Shown here: positions 26,947 through 35,077 of the stretch, one piece after another | Position numbering within the stretch: the first letter of the stretch is position 1 | How the letters are laid out: each line of letters starts with the position of its first letter | NCBI GenBank assembly: GCA_035968315.1 | Contig: JAVYIN010000002.1 | Span: 62,001 to 126,000 of the forward strand | Reading direction: 5' to 3' | Length of the DNA stretch: 64,000 nt | From: Nitrospira sp. | GTDB taxonomy: Bacteria > Nitrospirota > Nitrospiria > Nitrospirales > Nitrospiraceae | The notes under the pieces: generated by a model | The model's database searches: none | Seen by the model: the letters and a program-made list of their open reading frames with translations, nothing else | What the model was told of the DNA's origin: nothing | Translations under genes and position numbers: made by a program

Positions 26947-27309
26947 CTATCGAACAATGACCACTCCGTTGATCTGCCCAAATCCATCCGTCACAAAGTC
27001 CTCTGCCAGCGGCGGCACCACCCACTCTGTTCCGTTCACCAGATACATGAAGGTATGTTCCCCCCGCCGTACGATCACGTCCGCAACCCAGACTCCCGTG
27101 CCTGCCACTTGCTTCATCGGCGTGGCACCCTTCACCCACCCGTTGAATGACCCCACAATGGAGACGGAACTGGCCGACGGACCCAGATACGTGAACCGCA
27201 CCGTTCCCGCCACCAGCTTGGGAAGGTCCGGCTTAACGGCCGTGGCGCAGGCGCTCATCCCCACCGCCAACGCGCCCCCCAGCATCACAGCCCTGAATCC
27301 TCTCTTCAT
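26947..27309 (-). CDS. Lipoprotein with CBM48/AMPK-type glycogen-binding domain
   Basis: A 120-residue protein from the ATG at 27309. A lipoprotein signal ends in GMSACATA. The rest is a single domain of the AMPK beta/CBM48 type: VRFTYLGPSASSVSIVGSFNGW, then WVADVIVRRGEHTFMYLVNG and WVVPP near the end. The SVSIVGSFNGW strand with a following aromatic is the family's hallmark for binding alpha-glucans. It would display the domain in the periplasm. It lies in the sigma/anti-sigma operon, 53 bp after the anti-sigma gene, whose external domain is the same fold. Confidence 0.8.
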   Translation of the reverse strand: MKRGFRAVMLGGALAVGMSACATAVKPDLPKLVAGTVRFTYLGPSASSVSIVGSFNGWVKGATPMKQVAGTGVWVADVIVRRGEHTFMYLVNGTEWVVPPLAEDFVTDGFGQINGVVIVR

Positions 27310-27362
27310 GGGCCGCAGAGTACCCGACAGCCGAATCCGATGCAAGGCAACTGCGCTTACGT

Positions 27363-28043
27363 TTAAATACCGACATCGAGCACCGCATTCTCTGATCCAA
27401 ATCCATCGCCTGAGGTTTCGCCCGCCAAGGGGTCGGCGATCCATTGCTTGCCGTCAATCACAAACATATATTGATACCGGCCCGGCCTCAGAGGAATCGT
27501 GGCGGTCCACATGCCGCCCTCCGACCGCTCAAGCTGCGTTTTGTGCGGGTTCCAGCCGTTGAAATCACCGGCGACGGACACTGAATGTGCTTCCGGCTGC
27601 AACAACACCAGCCGGACAAAGACCTGGGGCCCAGCATTCGCTTGTGCGGCAATCGTCTGCGCCGGCGCCTGGCCTACCGGCGCTTTCACAATCCGCTCCG
27701 GCGTCATTCGCAGCAATCCCACAACTGCCATCACCGCCACACAGGCCACCACCATCGCTCCGACCAGATTCCACTCCAGCCTGCGGGGCACGGTGAGGAC
27801 CTCGCGGACTCGATCCCACAGACCGACCGGTGGCGGGGCCACCGTCGCCTTCAACTGACTCAGAAACCTGGCCGAAGGGGTAATTCTCGGCAGGTGCGCC
27901 GCCTCAGCCACCACCATCTCAAGATTAAGCCAGCTCCGGCGTAACCCGGGATCGGTATCGATCAATCGGAGAAACGCCACCCGCTCCTCCGGCGTCAAAT
28001 CCTGATCGAGAAACCGTTGCACCATGAGATCCTGGTCATCCAT
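27363..28043 (-). CDS. Putative anti-sigma factor with external CBM48/AMPK-type domain
   Basis: A 226-residue single-pass membrane protein. The N-terminal 60 residues (QRFLDQDLTPEERVAFLRLI) resemble the cytoplasmic part of ECF anti-sigma factors, although no HxxxCxxC zinc motif is visible. A membrane helix follows around residues 95-112 (LVGAMVVACVAVMAVVGLL). The outer part is a CBM48-like domain (HSVSVAGDFNGWNPHK, then WTATIPLRPGRYQYMFVIDG and WIADP). It begins 29 bp after the sigma factor gene. The layout suggests a sensor that holds the sigma factor until the outer domain detects a carbohydrate or protein; this is inference. Confidence 0.78.
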   Translation of the reverse strand: MDDQDLMVQRFLDQDLTPEERVAFLRLIDTDPGLRRSWLNLEMVVAEAAHLPRITPSARFLSQLKATVAPPPVGLWDRVREVLTVPRRLEWNLVGAMVVACVAVMAVVGLLRMTPERIVKAPVGQAPAQTIAAQANAGPQVFVRLVLLQPEAHSVSVAGDFNGWNPHKTQLERSEGGMWTATIPLRPGRYQYMFVIDGKQWIADPLAGETSGDGFGSENAVLDVGI

Positions 28044-28072
28044 CGCCTATATCCTATTTCAGTGACCCTGCG

Positions 28073-28654
28073 TTATCGCGTCGGCTTCAGCTCTGCCAAT
28101 TCATGGCTAAGCTGCAACCGTCCCTTATACACGCGCATCTTTAACGTATCGCCATTCACCCCGAGAATCTCCTGCATCTCCTCGTAACTGAGACCTTCCA
28201 CGTGTTTCAACACAAAGGCTTCACGATAGAGCGGCGGCAATCGCTGAATCGCCTGTTCCAATTCCTGCGCCACCTGTTGCTGGGAGAGCAACCGCTCCGG
28301 CGTCCGACCTTCGGACACGTCGATATCCAACACCTCGTCAATATCCACATCCTGCTGACCTTGCCCTGGCCGTTTGGCTCGCAGCCAGTCTGTGCACTTG
28401 TTGGCCGCGATCCGATACAGCCAGGTTGAAAACTTCGAATCCGCCCGAAACGACGGCAGCGATTTGAACGCCGCCAGGAATGCTTCCTGGGCCAGATCCT
28501 CGGCCTCGGCGCGATTCCCGACCATCCGATAGGCCAGACTGACGATACGGGCCGCATGCCGATCGATGAGCTGGCCAAATGCGTCATGATCCTGCTTGAG
28601 ACTGCGCGCAACCAGCTGCGCATCGTCAGGCCCCTCTCGCTGATTCAGCGGCAT
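28073..28654 (-). CDS. ECF-type sigma-70 family RNA polymerase sigma factor
   Basis: A 193-residue sigma factor with region 2 (LIDRHAARIVSLAYRMVGNRAEAEDLAQEAF in part: DLAQEAFLAAFKSLPSF; then STWLYRIAANKCTDWLR) and region 4 (LPPLYREAFVLKHVEGLSY, then EILGVNGDTLKMRVYKGR). It lacks regions 1 and 3, as expected for ECF sigma factors. I chose the ATG at 28654, where the family homology begins; a longer frame to 28843 adds unrelated sequence overlapping the next gene. The anti-sigma gene follows directly. Its targets are likely to include its own operon; I could not identify the recognised promoter. Confidence 0.88.
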   Translation of the reverse strand: MPLNQREGPDDAQLVARSLKQDHDAFGQLIDRHAARIVSLAYRMVGNRAEAEDLAQEAFLAAFKSLPSFRADSKFSTWLYRIAANKCTDWLRAKRPGQGQQDVDIDEVLDIDVSEGRTPERLLSQQQVAQELEQAIQRLPPLYREAFVLKHVEGLSYEEMQEILGVNGDTLKMRVYKGRLQLSHELAELKPTR

Positions 28655-28755
28655 CGAGCAATCCCCACAACCTGCCTGCCACCAAATCTGTTGCGCTGAC
28701 CGGATTGATTCATTAGACGAAATACCAGCATGGGCGCAACCAGAGGCCGCCTCCG

Positions 28756-29679
28756 TCAAAATCGGTAGCTGGTTCCGACCGTCAGTGCAAAGTCGGGCGC
28801 GCCATCGGAAAGCCCGAGCGTTAACCCTCCGTTGAAACGCCACGCCGATGATGCCGTATAGTTAGTGGCAATGAAGATATCCCGCGCATTGACGAAACCT
28901 GGCGCGATCGCGCGATACTCCTCATAATACGCACTGAGCAACATGGACTTTGTCACGTAGTACCCAGCCCCGACATCGTACCAATGCTGATTTTGCAAGG
29001 TCAGTCCGTCCGGATCACCGATGATGTTGTAACCGCCATCCAGAAAGGCAATCCATTTCTCACCGAGCATCTTGGACATTTCCACGCCAAATCCATAGTC
29101 GAATGCGCCGGTTCCCAGCCCCTGGCTGGCGCTGGCGGTCGGCAGCTTCATCCGGCCCGTCACGGCAATGAGCGGCACGTAGTCCTTTTCCTCGACGACA
29201 TAGTACCGGCCCTTCAGAATGATATCGCCCAGGCCAGAGGTCGTCACCTTCTGGCCTGGATTTCGTGTCGTTAATCCGCACACTCGGTTTTTGCCGCTGA
29301 CGTTAGACCCCTTCCCGCTACATCCCCCATCAGTACCGGTTCCACTGCCTGTCCCGGAGTTACTCCCACCATTGTCATCGATCCTTGTCGCACTGCCACC
29401 CACCAGCGTCGTCCGCCCATCGCTCGTCACCGAGACAAACGGCATCACCAACGTCACATCGCCATCCTTGAATAATCTCCGAATTGAAAGCGGGACATAT
29501 AAAAAACTGCTCGTCGTATTCGTCCCAAAGTTGCCGCTGCTGTAACTGGGGGTGAATCCCACCTGCCACTGCTGCTCCTCACGTGCCGGGCCTTGATCAA
29601 TCCTGTCTGCCGCAAACACAGTCCCGCCGCACAATCCTGCCACCAGGCCTCCTACCAGCACCTTGCTCCACCGCCTCAT
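28756..29679 (-). CDS. Outer-membrane beta-barrel protein
   Basis: About 307 residues from the ATG at 29679, with GAGGGGG upstream and a signal peptide ending in TVFAAD. The mature protein alternates polar and hydrophobic residues in strands throughout and ends in the aromatic strand FALTVGTSYRF, the usual barrel-assembly signal. It resembles the MetA-pathway/transporter-like barrels annotated as phenol degradation MetA. One extracellular loop (about residues 118-150) is Gly/Ser-rich with two Cys that could form a disulfide. The transported substrate is unknown. It precedes the sigma factor operon on the same strand, 101 bp away. Confidence 0.75.
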   Translation of the reverse strand: MRRWSKVLVGGLVAGLCGGTVFAADRIDQGPAREEQQWQVGFTPSYSSGNFGTNTTSSFLYVPLSIRRLFKDGDVTLVMPFVSVTSDGRTTLVGGSATRIDDNGGSNSGTGSGTGTDGGCSGKGSNVSGKNRVCGLTTRNPGQKVTTSGLGDIILKGRYYVVEEKDYVPLIAVTGRMKLPTASASQGLGTGAFDYGFGVEMSKMLGEKWIAFLDGGYNIIGDPDGLTLQNQHWYDVGAGYYVTKSMLLSAYYEEYRAIAPGFVNARDIFIATNYTASSAWRFNGGLTLGLSDGAPDFALTVGTSYRF

Positions 29680-29842
29680 GTCCACCCCCTCTTCCTTTCC
29701 GTACAGGCCAGCCCCCCACACTACTCGCGTCGCCTTACTCTTCACTGACTCTACCGCGCTTCGTCTCACTCAACGACTTTATATGAGTCGCCGGCACCGG
29801 GAACCTTCCCCCATGCCGGCGACAGAGCGCTGACAACCGTGG

Positions 29843-30349
29843 CTAGTTCCGCCCCGCCCGTTCCGTTCGCTCCGGGCGCTGTGGACGCTCCGGACGTTCC
29901 GGCCGTTGCCCCTGTTCAACCCGCTCCGGACGTGTCGATCGTTCCATCTGAGCCGCGCGTGCATTGTCACGCCCCTGTTGGCCATGTTCACCGGCAACCT
30001 GATCGGCACGATCCAACCCACGCACTTCCCCGCCGGCATTGGAGCGGCTATCGGCTTGCCGATCAGCCCGCCGGTCCTCACGCCTGTCTTCGCGGCGGGC
30101 TTGCTGGCGGTCTTCTTGGCGCACATCCTCTGCCTGTGCCACTCGAAGATCATCCCCGCCACGCCGGCCGCTGTTCATAGATCCGGAACCGCTATTCAGC
30201 GACCCAGGGCCCCGATTGTCCGTACGCACAGACGGCTCCCCCACAGGATCCGTCGCTTGCCCCACCGCCGGCGCCGCAGTGATCAATAGACCCACCAGCA
30301 TCCCCAACAACATCCTGTTCCAACGCTCAGGTCGACGATAATTCATCAT
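29843..30349 (-). CDS. Secreted disordered Arg/Asp/Glu-rich protein
   Basis: A 168-residue protein. Two adjacent ATGs (30349, 30346) follow GGAGGG; the second has better spacing. A signal peptide ends near AAPAVGQA. The mature part is low complexity. It has a Gly/Ser/Asn stretch, then Arg/Asp/Gln-rich sequence (DRQQARREDRREDRRADRQ) and an RPER/RPQRPER tail. It is probably intrinsically disordered in the periplasm or outside the cell. It resembles in style the tail of the 26088-26933 protein. Function is unknown. Confidence 0.65.
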   Translation of the reverse strand: MMNYRRPERWNRMLLGMLVGLLITAAPAVGQATDPVGEPSVRTDNRGPGSLNSGSGSMNSGRRGGDDLRVAQAEDVRQEDRQQARREDRREDRRADRQADSRSNAGGEVRGLDRADQVAGEHGQQGRDNARAAQMERSTRPERVEQGQRPERPERPQRPERTERAGRN

Positions 30350-30748
30350 AATCCCTCCGGTTAAGGTGATCCACCGCCTCTGCGCGCGACATACCCGACT
30401 GGACATCGCCACGCAGTGGCCTCAGTCTACTGAGTTAGACGTGGCCAGCGTCAAAATGTAAACGACGTCACCAACCTTCCCCAAGCTACCCGTTTCTTCA
30501 CGATAAGAAAACGCCCGGCATTTGCTCCCGAGTCTGGCGCAACAACTCCCTGAGCAGAAATGCACAGCCGAATGACGTTTTTCTCCTTTCTCTTTCCCAT
30601 CCCCCTGCGTACCCCACCTTAACCAGCCATCTAACCCTCTGCTTTTTAACGATATCCCCCCTTACCCACTTACGGCACATGCCTTGCTGATACATGCTGG
30701 TAAATGACAGCACCTACTCACTCTGCTGTTCACGCAAGGAGGTTGCCG
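30350..30748. other. Divergent intergenic region, nothing specific recognised
   Basis: About 400 bp between two divergently read secreted-protein genes, with lower GC than the surroundings and pyrimidine-rich tracts on the plus strand. A minus-strand 71-codon frame (30498-30713) lacks a convincing ribosome site. No hairpin with a T-run and no RNA gene seen. Confidence 0.4.
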
Positions 30749-31159
30749 ATGAAGAGAGCGATTCAAACCCAGATTCTGACTATTGCGATTGCCGCCCTGG
30801 CTACCGTGGCACTGGCCCCGGCTCCGGCATTCGCAAAGGAAAAGGACGCAAAGAAGAAATCGTCAGGAACGCAGCATTCCTCCGCGGCAGCCGCCGCCTC
30901 ATCCACCGGCCAGATTCCTGAAGTCGGCCATGAGCCGAAGGCCGGCGAACATGATAGCAAGCCGGGTCCGGCTTGGAAGACGGTCGGAGGGACGGTCAAA
31001 CAAATCGACGGCAATGCCTATACGGTTGAAGATTACGACGGCAACCAGGTGAGGCTGTACGTTGGCCAGGGAACCAAGCAGCTTCGGGGAGCGAAAAAGG
31101 TCGGGGACACGGTCCGCGCCGAAATCACACGGGGTGGCTTCGCGAATTCCGTCCAGTAA
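30749..31159 (+). CDS. Small secreted protein with OB-like C-terminal domain
   Basis: A 136-residue protein. CAAGGAGGTTGCCG precedes the ATG at 30749, and the signal peptide ends in APAFAKE. A Lys/Ser/Ala-rich linker is followed by a compact beta domain (GGTVKQIDGNAYTVEDYDG, then VRLYVGQGTKQLRG and KVGDTVRAEITRGG). This resembles the DUF5666-type/OB-like beta barrels seen in small periplasmic proteins. The role is unknown. A terminator follows 50 bp after the stop codon, so it is its own transcription unit. Confidence 0.8.
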   Translation: MKRAIQTQILTIAIAALATVALAPAPAFAKEKDAKKKSSGTQHSSAAAAASSTGQIPEVGHEPKAGEHDSKPGPAWKTVGGTVKQIDGNAYTVEDYDGNQVRLYVGQGTKQLRGAKKVGDTVRAEITRGGFANSVQ

Positions 31160-31207
31160 CCCCTCTCATTGAATCCGCGCACCCGCCCGGGTGCGGGACG
31201 GTCCTCG

Positions 31208-31241
31208 AAGGGGGCTGGCCCTGTACAGGCCGGCCCCTTTT
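31208..31241 (+). terminator. Intrinsic terminator
   Basis: A G/C-rich stem (AAGGGGGCTGGCC with GGCCGGCCCCTTT, one bulge) around CTGTACA is followed by TTATTTTG. It ends the small secreted protein gene and may also serve the convergent DUF3047 gene, whose stop is at 31261. Confidence 0.8.
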
Positions 31242-31260
31242 ATTTTGCCTGACGCCCCTC

Positions 31261-32013
31261 CTATTGCGGCGCCTTCCTGAATGATATATCGCCGTAGTAG
31301 GCAACCGCACGGTCCTTCGTGTTATCCGTATCGCTCATGATGGCGACTCCATTGATCATCGGCGGCTCTTCGCCAAAGGCTTGTTTATAGTCTTCGTAAA
31401 TATTTCGTTCCTCGTCCACCCAGACCCCCACCTTCTGCGGCCCGCTCTCGACGACAATCATCTGGGCGAAGCCGGTAAACGCATTTTCCACAATGGCCCC
31501 GACGGGCGCCTTCGTCTCCCAAATATAGTTCAGCGCCCCGATCGGAATATCTCCGAAGAGGGCTCGGCCGGCCTGGTATTTGAGCTTCTTCCCGACACTC
31601 ACCTTGTCTGGATCGTAGGCGAACGTGATGTACAACCGCGCCGGGTAATCATCCCCCTCCTTGCGGCTGACATCACTGCGCTGGAGGAGATTCTCCACTT
31701 TCCAGCGCCAGTGGACAATGGGATAGTCTTTGGGATTGATCGCCACGGCCTTGATGAGCCCGGAAGCCGACGCCTCGCTGGTGGCTTTCACCACAACCTG
31801 CCCACCCTCGCTCACTAGCATATACTCCGTGTGCTTGGGGATCTTCTTGAACGTCAGGGGCTTCCACCCAACGGGAAAACCTGCCCCCGGCTGATCTGAT
31901 GAAAATGCCCCCACCTCGATCAGCGGGACAGATTGCGCCCAGGAGAGGACCGGATGACCATCCCCGCCCATGATCAGAACCGTCACGGCGATGATCCGAT
32001 ACAAGGCTATCAC
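31261..32013 (-). CDS. DUF3047 family secreted protein
   Basis: A 250-residue protein with an N-terminal signal peptide (MIALYRIIAVTVLIMGGDG, cleavage near LSWAQS). The body matches DUF3047: GWKPLTFKKIPKHTEY, IVHWRWKVENLL, DDYPARLYITFAYDP, LNYIWETKAPVG and a C-terminal VAIMSDTDNTKDRAVAYYGDI. The start is GTG with GGGAGG seven bases upstream. The fold is probably a carbohydrate-binding-like beta sandwich, and no function is established. It follows the MerA-like gene by 12 bp and so is the third gene of that operon. Confidence 0.85.
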   Translation of the reverse strand: MIALYRIIAVTVLIMGGDGHPVLSWAQSVPLIEVGAFSSDQPGAGFPVGWKPLTFKKIPKHTEYMLVSEGGQVVVKATSEASASGLIKAVAINPKDYPIVHWRWKVENLLQRSDVSRKEGDDYPARLYITFAYDPDKVSVGKKLKYQAGRALFGDIPIGALNYIWETKAPVGAIVENAFTGFAQMIVVESGPQKVGVWVDEERNIYEDYKQAFGEEPPMINGVAIMSDTDNTKDRAVAYYGDISFRKAPQ

Positions 32014-32025
32014 GCCACGGCCTCC

Positions 32026-33579
32026 CTATCGCCTCAGCATTGCAAACAGCTTCACAAGAAGACTCTTCGAGCGCTGCGTAAAATGCGCCTTGCGCCACAA
32101 GTTGATGACCTTCTTGCTCACCTCGGCCTGGGTCGGATAGGGATGAATCGTGGCCGCGAGGGATTTTGCGCCGAGTCCGGCTCTCATGAGCACCGAGAAT
32201 TCGTTGATCATGTCGCCAGCGTGAGCCGCGACAATGGTTGCCCCGACGATTTTATCGGTGCCTTTCTGGATGTGAACTCGCGCAAACCCCTCCTCGTCGC
32301 CGTCAAGGATGGCGCGATCAACCTCATCCAGCTTGAATGTATAGGTTTCGACTTCCAGGCCCTTCGCGTTCGCATCCTTTTCATATAGACCGACATGCGC
32401 GATTTCCGGCTCCGTAAACGTACACCAGGGCATGACGAGGGAATCGACACCGGCATAGCCCAAGCCCAAGGGATGCGGAAACAGCGCGTTCTGAATGACG
32501 ATCTGCGCCATCGCATCGGCCGCATGCGTAAACTTATAGCGGGAGCAAATGTCGCCGGCGGCGAAGATGCGCGGGTTTGTCGTCTGGAGCCGGTCATTCA
32601 CGATGACCCCGGTCTTGTCATACTGCACGCCTGCCGCCTCAAGCCCGAGGCCCTCGACATTCGGCTGGCGTCCGGCCCCCACCAGGATGTCATCGACGGT
32701 GATGGCGTAGTGCTGTCCGTGTGACTCCACGGTCAACCGCTTTTCGCCATCCGCCTGGCTCACCGTCAGATCTTTTCCGCAACAATGCAGGGTGACGCCG
32801 TCACGCACCAGTTGCTGCTGGACAAGGTGCGCCGCCTCCCGATCCTCATTCGGCAGAATGCCGTGCATCGCCTCGATAAGCGTTACCTGGCTCCCCAAGC
32901 GGGCAAACGCTTGCGCGAGTTCACACCCAATCGGACCCGCGCCGATCACACCCAATCGGGGCGGCAACTCCGTGAGCGAGAACACGGTTTCATTGGTGAG
33001 ATACCCGGCTTCCTGGAGCCCTGGAATAGGCGGAGCCGCCGCACGAGCCCCGGTGCAGAGGGCCGCCTTCACAAACGACAGGCTCCGGTTCCCAGCCTCT
33101 CCCTTAACCGCAATCGTATCCGGTCCTGCAAAGTGAGCTTGGCCGATCAACACATCGACGCCCAAACTCTTGTAGCGATGGGCCGAGTCGTTATGACTAA
33201 TCCGCGCCCGTAGCTTTCTCATGCGGGCCATCACCGCCCCGAAGTCGTACGTCACGCCTGGCGGAATGTGCAGGCCAAACTCTCCGGCCTTCTTCAGATC
33301 CGACCAAGCTCGCGCCGCCCGGATCATCCCTTTGGACGGCACGCAGCCGACGTTCAGGCAGTCGCCACCCATCAGGTGTTTTTCAATAAGCGCAACCTTT
33401 GCTCCCAAGCTAGCGGCAATGACCGCAGTAATCAGCCCGGCCGTTCCCGCCCCGATCACGACGATGTTATAGCGGCCGGTTGGCTCAGGATTCACCCAGT
33501 TGGCAGGATGCACATTGGCGACGAGCTGCCGATTGTGTTCGTCGTCAGGCAGCACAAGCCTCTGGTCATGCAGGCTCAT
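32026..33579 (-). CDS. MerA/dihydrolipoamide dehydrogenase-like flavoprotein disulfide oxidoreductase
   Basis: A 517-residue FAD- and NAD(P)H-dependent class I oxidoreductase. It has the FAD-binding GAGTAGL loop near residue 43, the redox-active disulfide in GGDCLNVGCVPSK (C-x4-C), the NAD(P)H-binding GAGPIGCELAQAFARLG, the second FAD contact FAAGDICS, and a C-terminal dimer interface ending HPYPTQAEVSKK. The C-terminal vicinal Cys pair of true mercuric reductases is absent, so mercury reduction is unlikely. The start codon overlaps the stop of the upstream TVP38 gene by one base (TGATG). This pairing of a TVP38 membrane protein with such an oxidoreductase is seen in other bacteria. Confidence 0.88.
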   Translation of the reverse strand: MSLHDQRLVLPDDEHNRQLVANVHPANWVNPEPTGRYNIVVIGAGTAGLITAVIAASLGAKVALIEKHLMGGDCLNVGCVPSKGMIRAARAWSDLKKAGEFGLHIPPGVTYDFGAVMARMRKLRARISHNDSAHRYKSLGVDVLIGQAHFAGPDTIAVKGEAGNRSLSFVKAALCTGARAAAPPIPGLQEAGYLTNETVFSLTELPPRLGVIGAGPIGCELAQAFARLGSQVTLIEAMHGILPNEDREAAHLVQQQLVRDGVTLHCCGKDLTVSQADGEKRLTVESHGQHYAITVDDILVGAGRQPNVEGLGLEAAGVQYDKTGVIVNDRLQTTNPRIFAAGDICSRYKFTHAADAMAQIVIQNALFPHPLGLGYAGVDSLVMPWCTFTEPEIAHVGLYEKDANAKGLEVETYTFKLDEVDRAILDGDEEGFARVHIQKGTDKIVGATIVAAHAGDMINEFSVLMRAGLGAKSLAATIHPYPTQAEVSKKVINLWRKAHFTQRSKSLLVKLFAMLRR

Positions 33580-34292
33580 CAGCGCGTCCCTCTGAATTTC
33601 TTATACAGCGTCGGGACCAGCGCCAGCAGCCCCAACAACACAAACGCTCCAATCACATTCGGCGAGGCAATTTCTTTCAGCGAATTGATCGTGCCCAACT
33701 GCCGGCCGGCATAGGCATAGACGAACGAGCCGGGAATGATCCCCAGCGCGGTCGCCGCCACGTAGGTGCCGACCTTCATGCGGGTCAGACCTGACACGAG
33801 GTTGATCACGAAAAATGGAAAGAGCGGAATCAGGCGGAGGGTCATCAGATAGCTGAAGGCATCCTTCGCAAACCCGGCCTGCACCGGCTCAAGCCATGTC
33901 CCAAATTTTTGTTCAACCCAATCCCTGAACAGATAGCGGGCGGCCAGGAAGGCCAGCGTGGCGCCGGTCGTCGCGCCAAGATTCACGAAGAGCAGGCCCC
34001 AACCAGTCCCAAACAGAAACCCGCCGGCCAGGGTCAGGATCACCGCGCCGGGGAGCGACAACCCCGTGACCGCAATATAGGCGAGAATAAACACCCCGGC
34101 AGACACGGCATAATGGGCCTCTGTCAACGCCAGCAATTCATCGCGATGCTGCTGCAAGGCATCCAGCGACAACAGGCGGCCCAGATCGAAATAGAAAAAC
34201 AGCCCGAGCGCCGCCGCCACGCCCAGCATGATGGCGGCCTTGTGCCCGATGGACGGCTGTGCGGGTCTCGTTGTGGAGGCTTGGCTGGTCAT
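33579..34292 (-). CDS. TVP38/TMEM64 family membrane protein (DedA-like)
   Basis: About 237 residues from the ATG at 34292 (upstream in-frame ATGs exist but give an unlikely N-terminus). Five or six hydrophobic helices surround the SNARE-associated/VTT core. Visible signatures are SLPGAVILTLAGGFLFGTGWG, then GATTGATLAFLAARYLFRDW, and RLIPLFPFFVINLVSGL. VTT proteins of the DedA/TVP38 group are thought to move or scramble lipids. It is the first gene of a three-gene minus-strand operon with the MerA-like flavoprotein and the DUF3047 protein, and its stop overlaps the next start by one base. Confidence 0.85.
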   Translation of the reverse strand: MTSQASTTRPAQPSIGHKAAIMLGVAAALGLFFYFDLGRLLSLDALQQHRDELLALTEAHYAVSAGVFILAYIAVTGLSLPGAVILTLAGGFLFGTGWGLLFVNLGATTGATLAFLAARYLFRDWVEQKFGTWLEPVQAGFAKDAFSYLMTLRLIPLFPFFVINLVSGLTRMKVGTYVAATALGIIPGSFVYAYAGRQLGTINSLKEIASPNVIGAFVLLGLLALVPTLYKKFRGTR

Positions 34293-34432
34293 AGCGGCTT
34301 CGGCCTGTATCATGGGGGCTCTGCTCAGTCCTGTCAATGCGATCAGCGATGTACAGACGCACCGGCTCCACTCCGGGAGTGACTTGTCACAGACGGTTCG
34401 ATTCTCGTACTCTGTGGCAGGAGGCCACATCC

Positions 34433-35077
34433 ATGGATCAGGACAATCGGCTCACAAAAACCAAAGAGCAGTGGGCACAGGCGCGGCGCGGTGGCGAAGA
34501 GCGCGAGGTCTTTTACGAAGGCGATGACCGGCTGCCGCCGGGCCAGCATCTGGTCGAAACCTTTCCGGTCCTGGATCTTGGCTTCAAACCGGATATCCCC
34601 CTGGCTGAATGGAAGCTGACCATCGGCGGGTTTGTGACCAGCCCGGTCACATGGACATGGGACGACTTCCTCGCCCAGCCGCAGTTCAAGGACCGGTCGG
34701 ATTTTCATTGCGTCACCTCCTGGAGCCGCTATGACAACGACTGGGAAGGAGTGAGCTTCAAACACATCATGTCCGTCGTCAAGCCGCTCTCCCTGGCCAA
34801 ATTCGTCCTGTTCAAATCCTACGACGACTACACCACCAACTTGCCGCTCGACGCCTGCGACGATACCGACGTCTTGCTTTCCTATAAATGGAACGGCAAA
34901 CCGCTGACAAAAGAACACGGCGGACCGGTGCGGGTCATCGTGCCCAAGCGCTATGCCTGGAAGGGCGCGAAGTGGGTGAAGGAGATCACGTTTTCAGATA
35001 AAGACGAAAAAGGCTTCTGGGAAGTCCGTGGCTATTCGAACACCGCCCTGCCCTGGAAGAACGACCGCTACGGGTGA
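34433..35077 (+). CDS. Sulfite oxidase-like molybdopterin-dependent oxidoreductase
   Basis: A 214-residue protein made of one molybdopterin-binding domain. AGGAGG precedes the ATG at 34433. The likely molybdenum ligand is the Cys in FHCVTSWSRYDNDWEGV. Other family motifs are WKLTIGGFV at the start and HGGPVRVIVPKRYAWKGAKWVKEI near the end. There is no signal peptide, Tat motif or haem domain, unlike periplasmic MsrP or sulfite dehydrogenases, so a cytoplasmic role is likely. The substrate is unknown. The stop codon overlaps a GTG start of the cellulose synthase gene (GTGA), which hints at translational coupling. Confidence 0.85.
   Translation: MDQDNRLTKTKEQWAQARRGGEEREVFYEGDDRLPPGQHLVETFPVLDLGFKPDIPLAEWKLTIGGFVTSPVTWTWDDFLAQPQFKDRSDFHCVTSWSRYDNDWEGVSFKHIMSVVKPLSLAKFVLFKSYDDYTTNLPLDACDDTDVLLSYKWNGKPLTKEHGGPVRVIVPKRYAWKGAKWVKEITFSDKDEKGFWEVRGYSNTALPWKNDRYG

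Noticed and set aside
30498-30713. 71-codon minus-strand open frame in the intergenic gap
   Set aside because: No good ribosome site and basic, low-information sequence.
32026-33579. True mercuric reductase
   Set aside because: The redox CxxxxC is present but the C-terminal vicinal Cys pair that binds mercury is missing, and there are no other mer genes.
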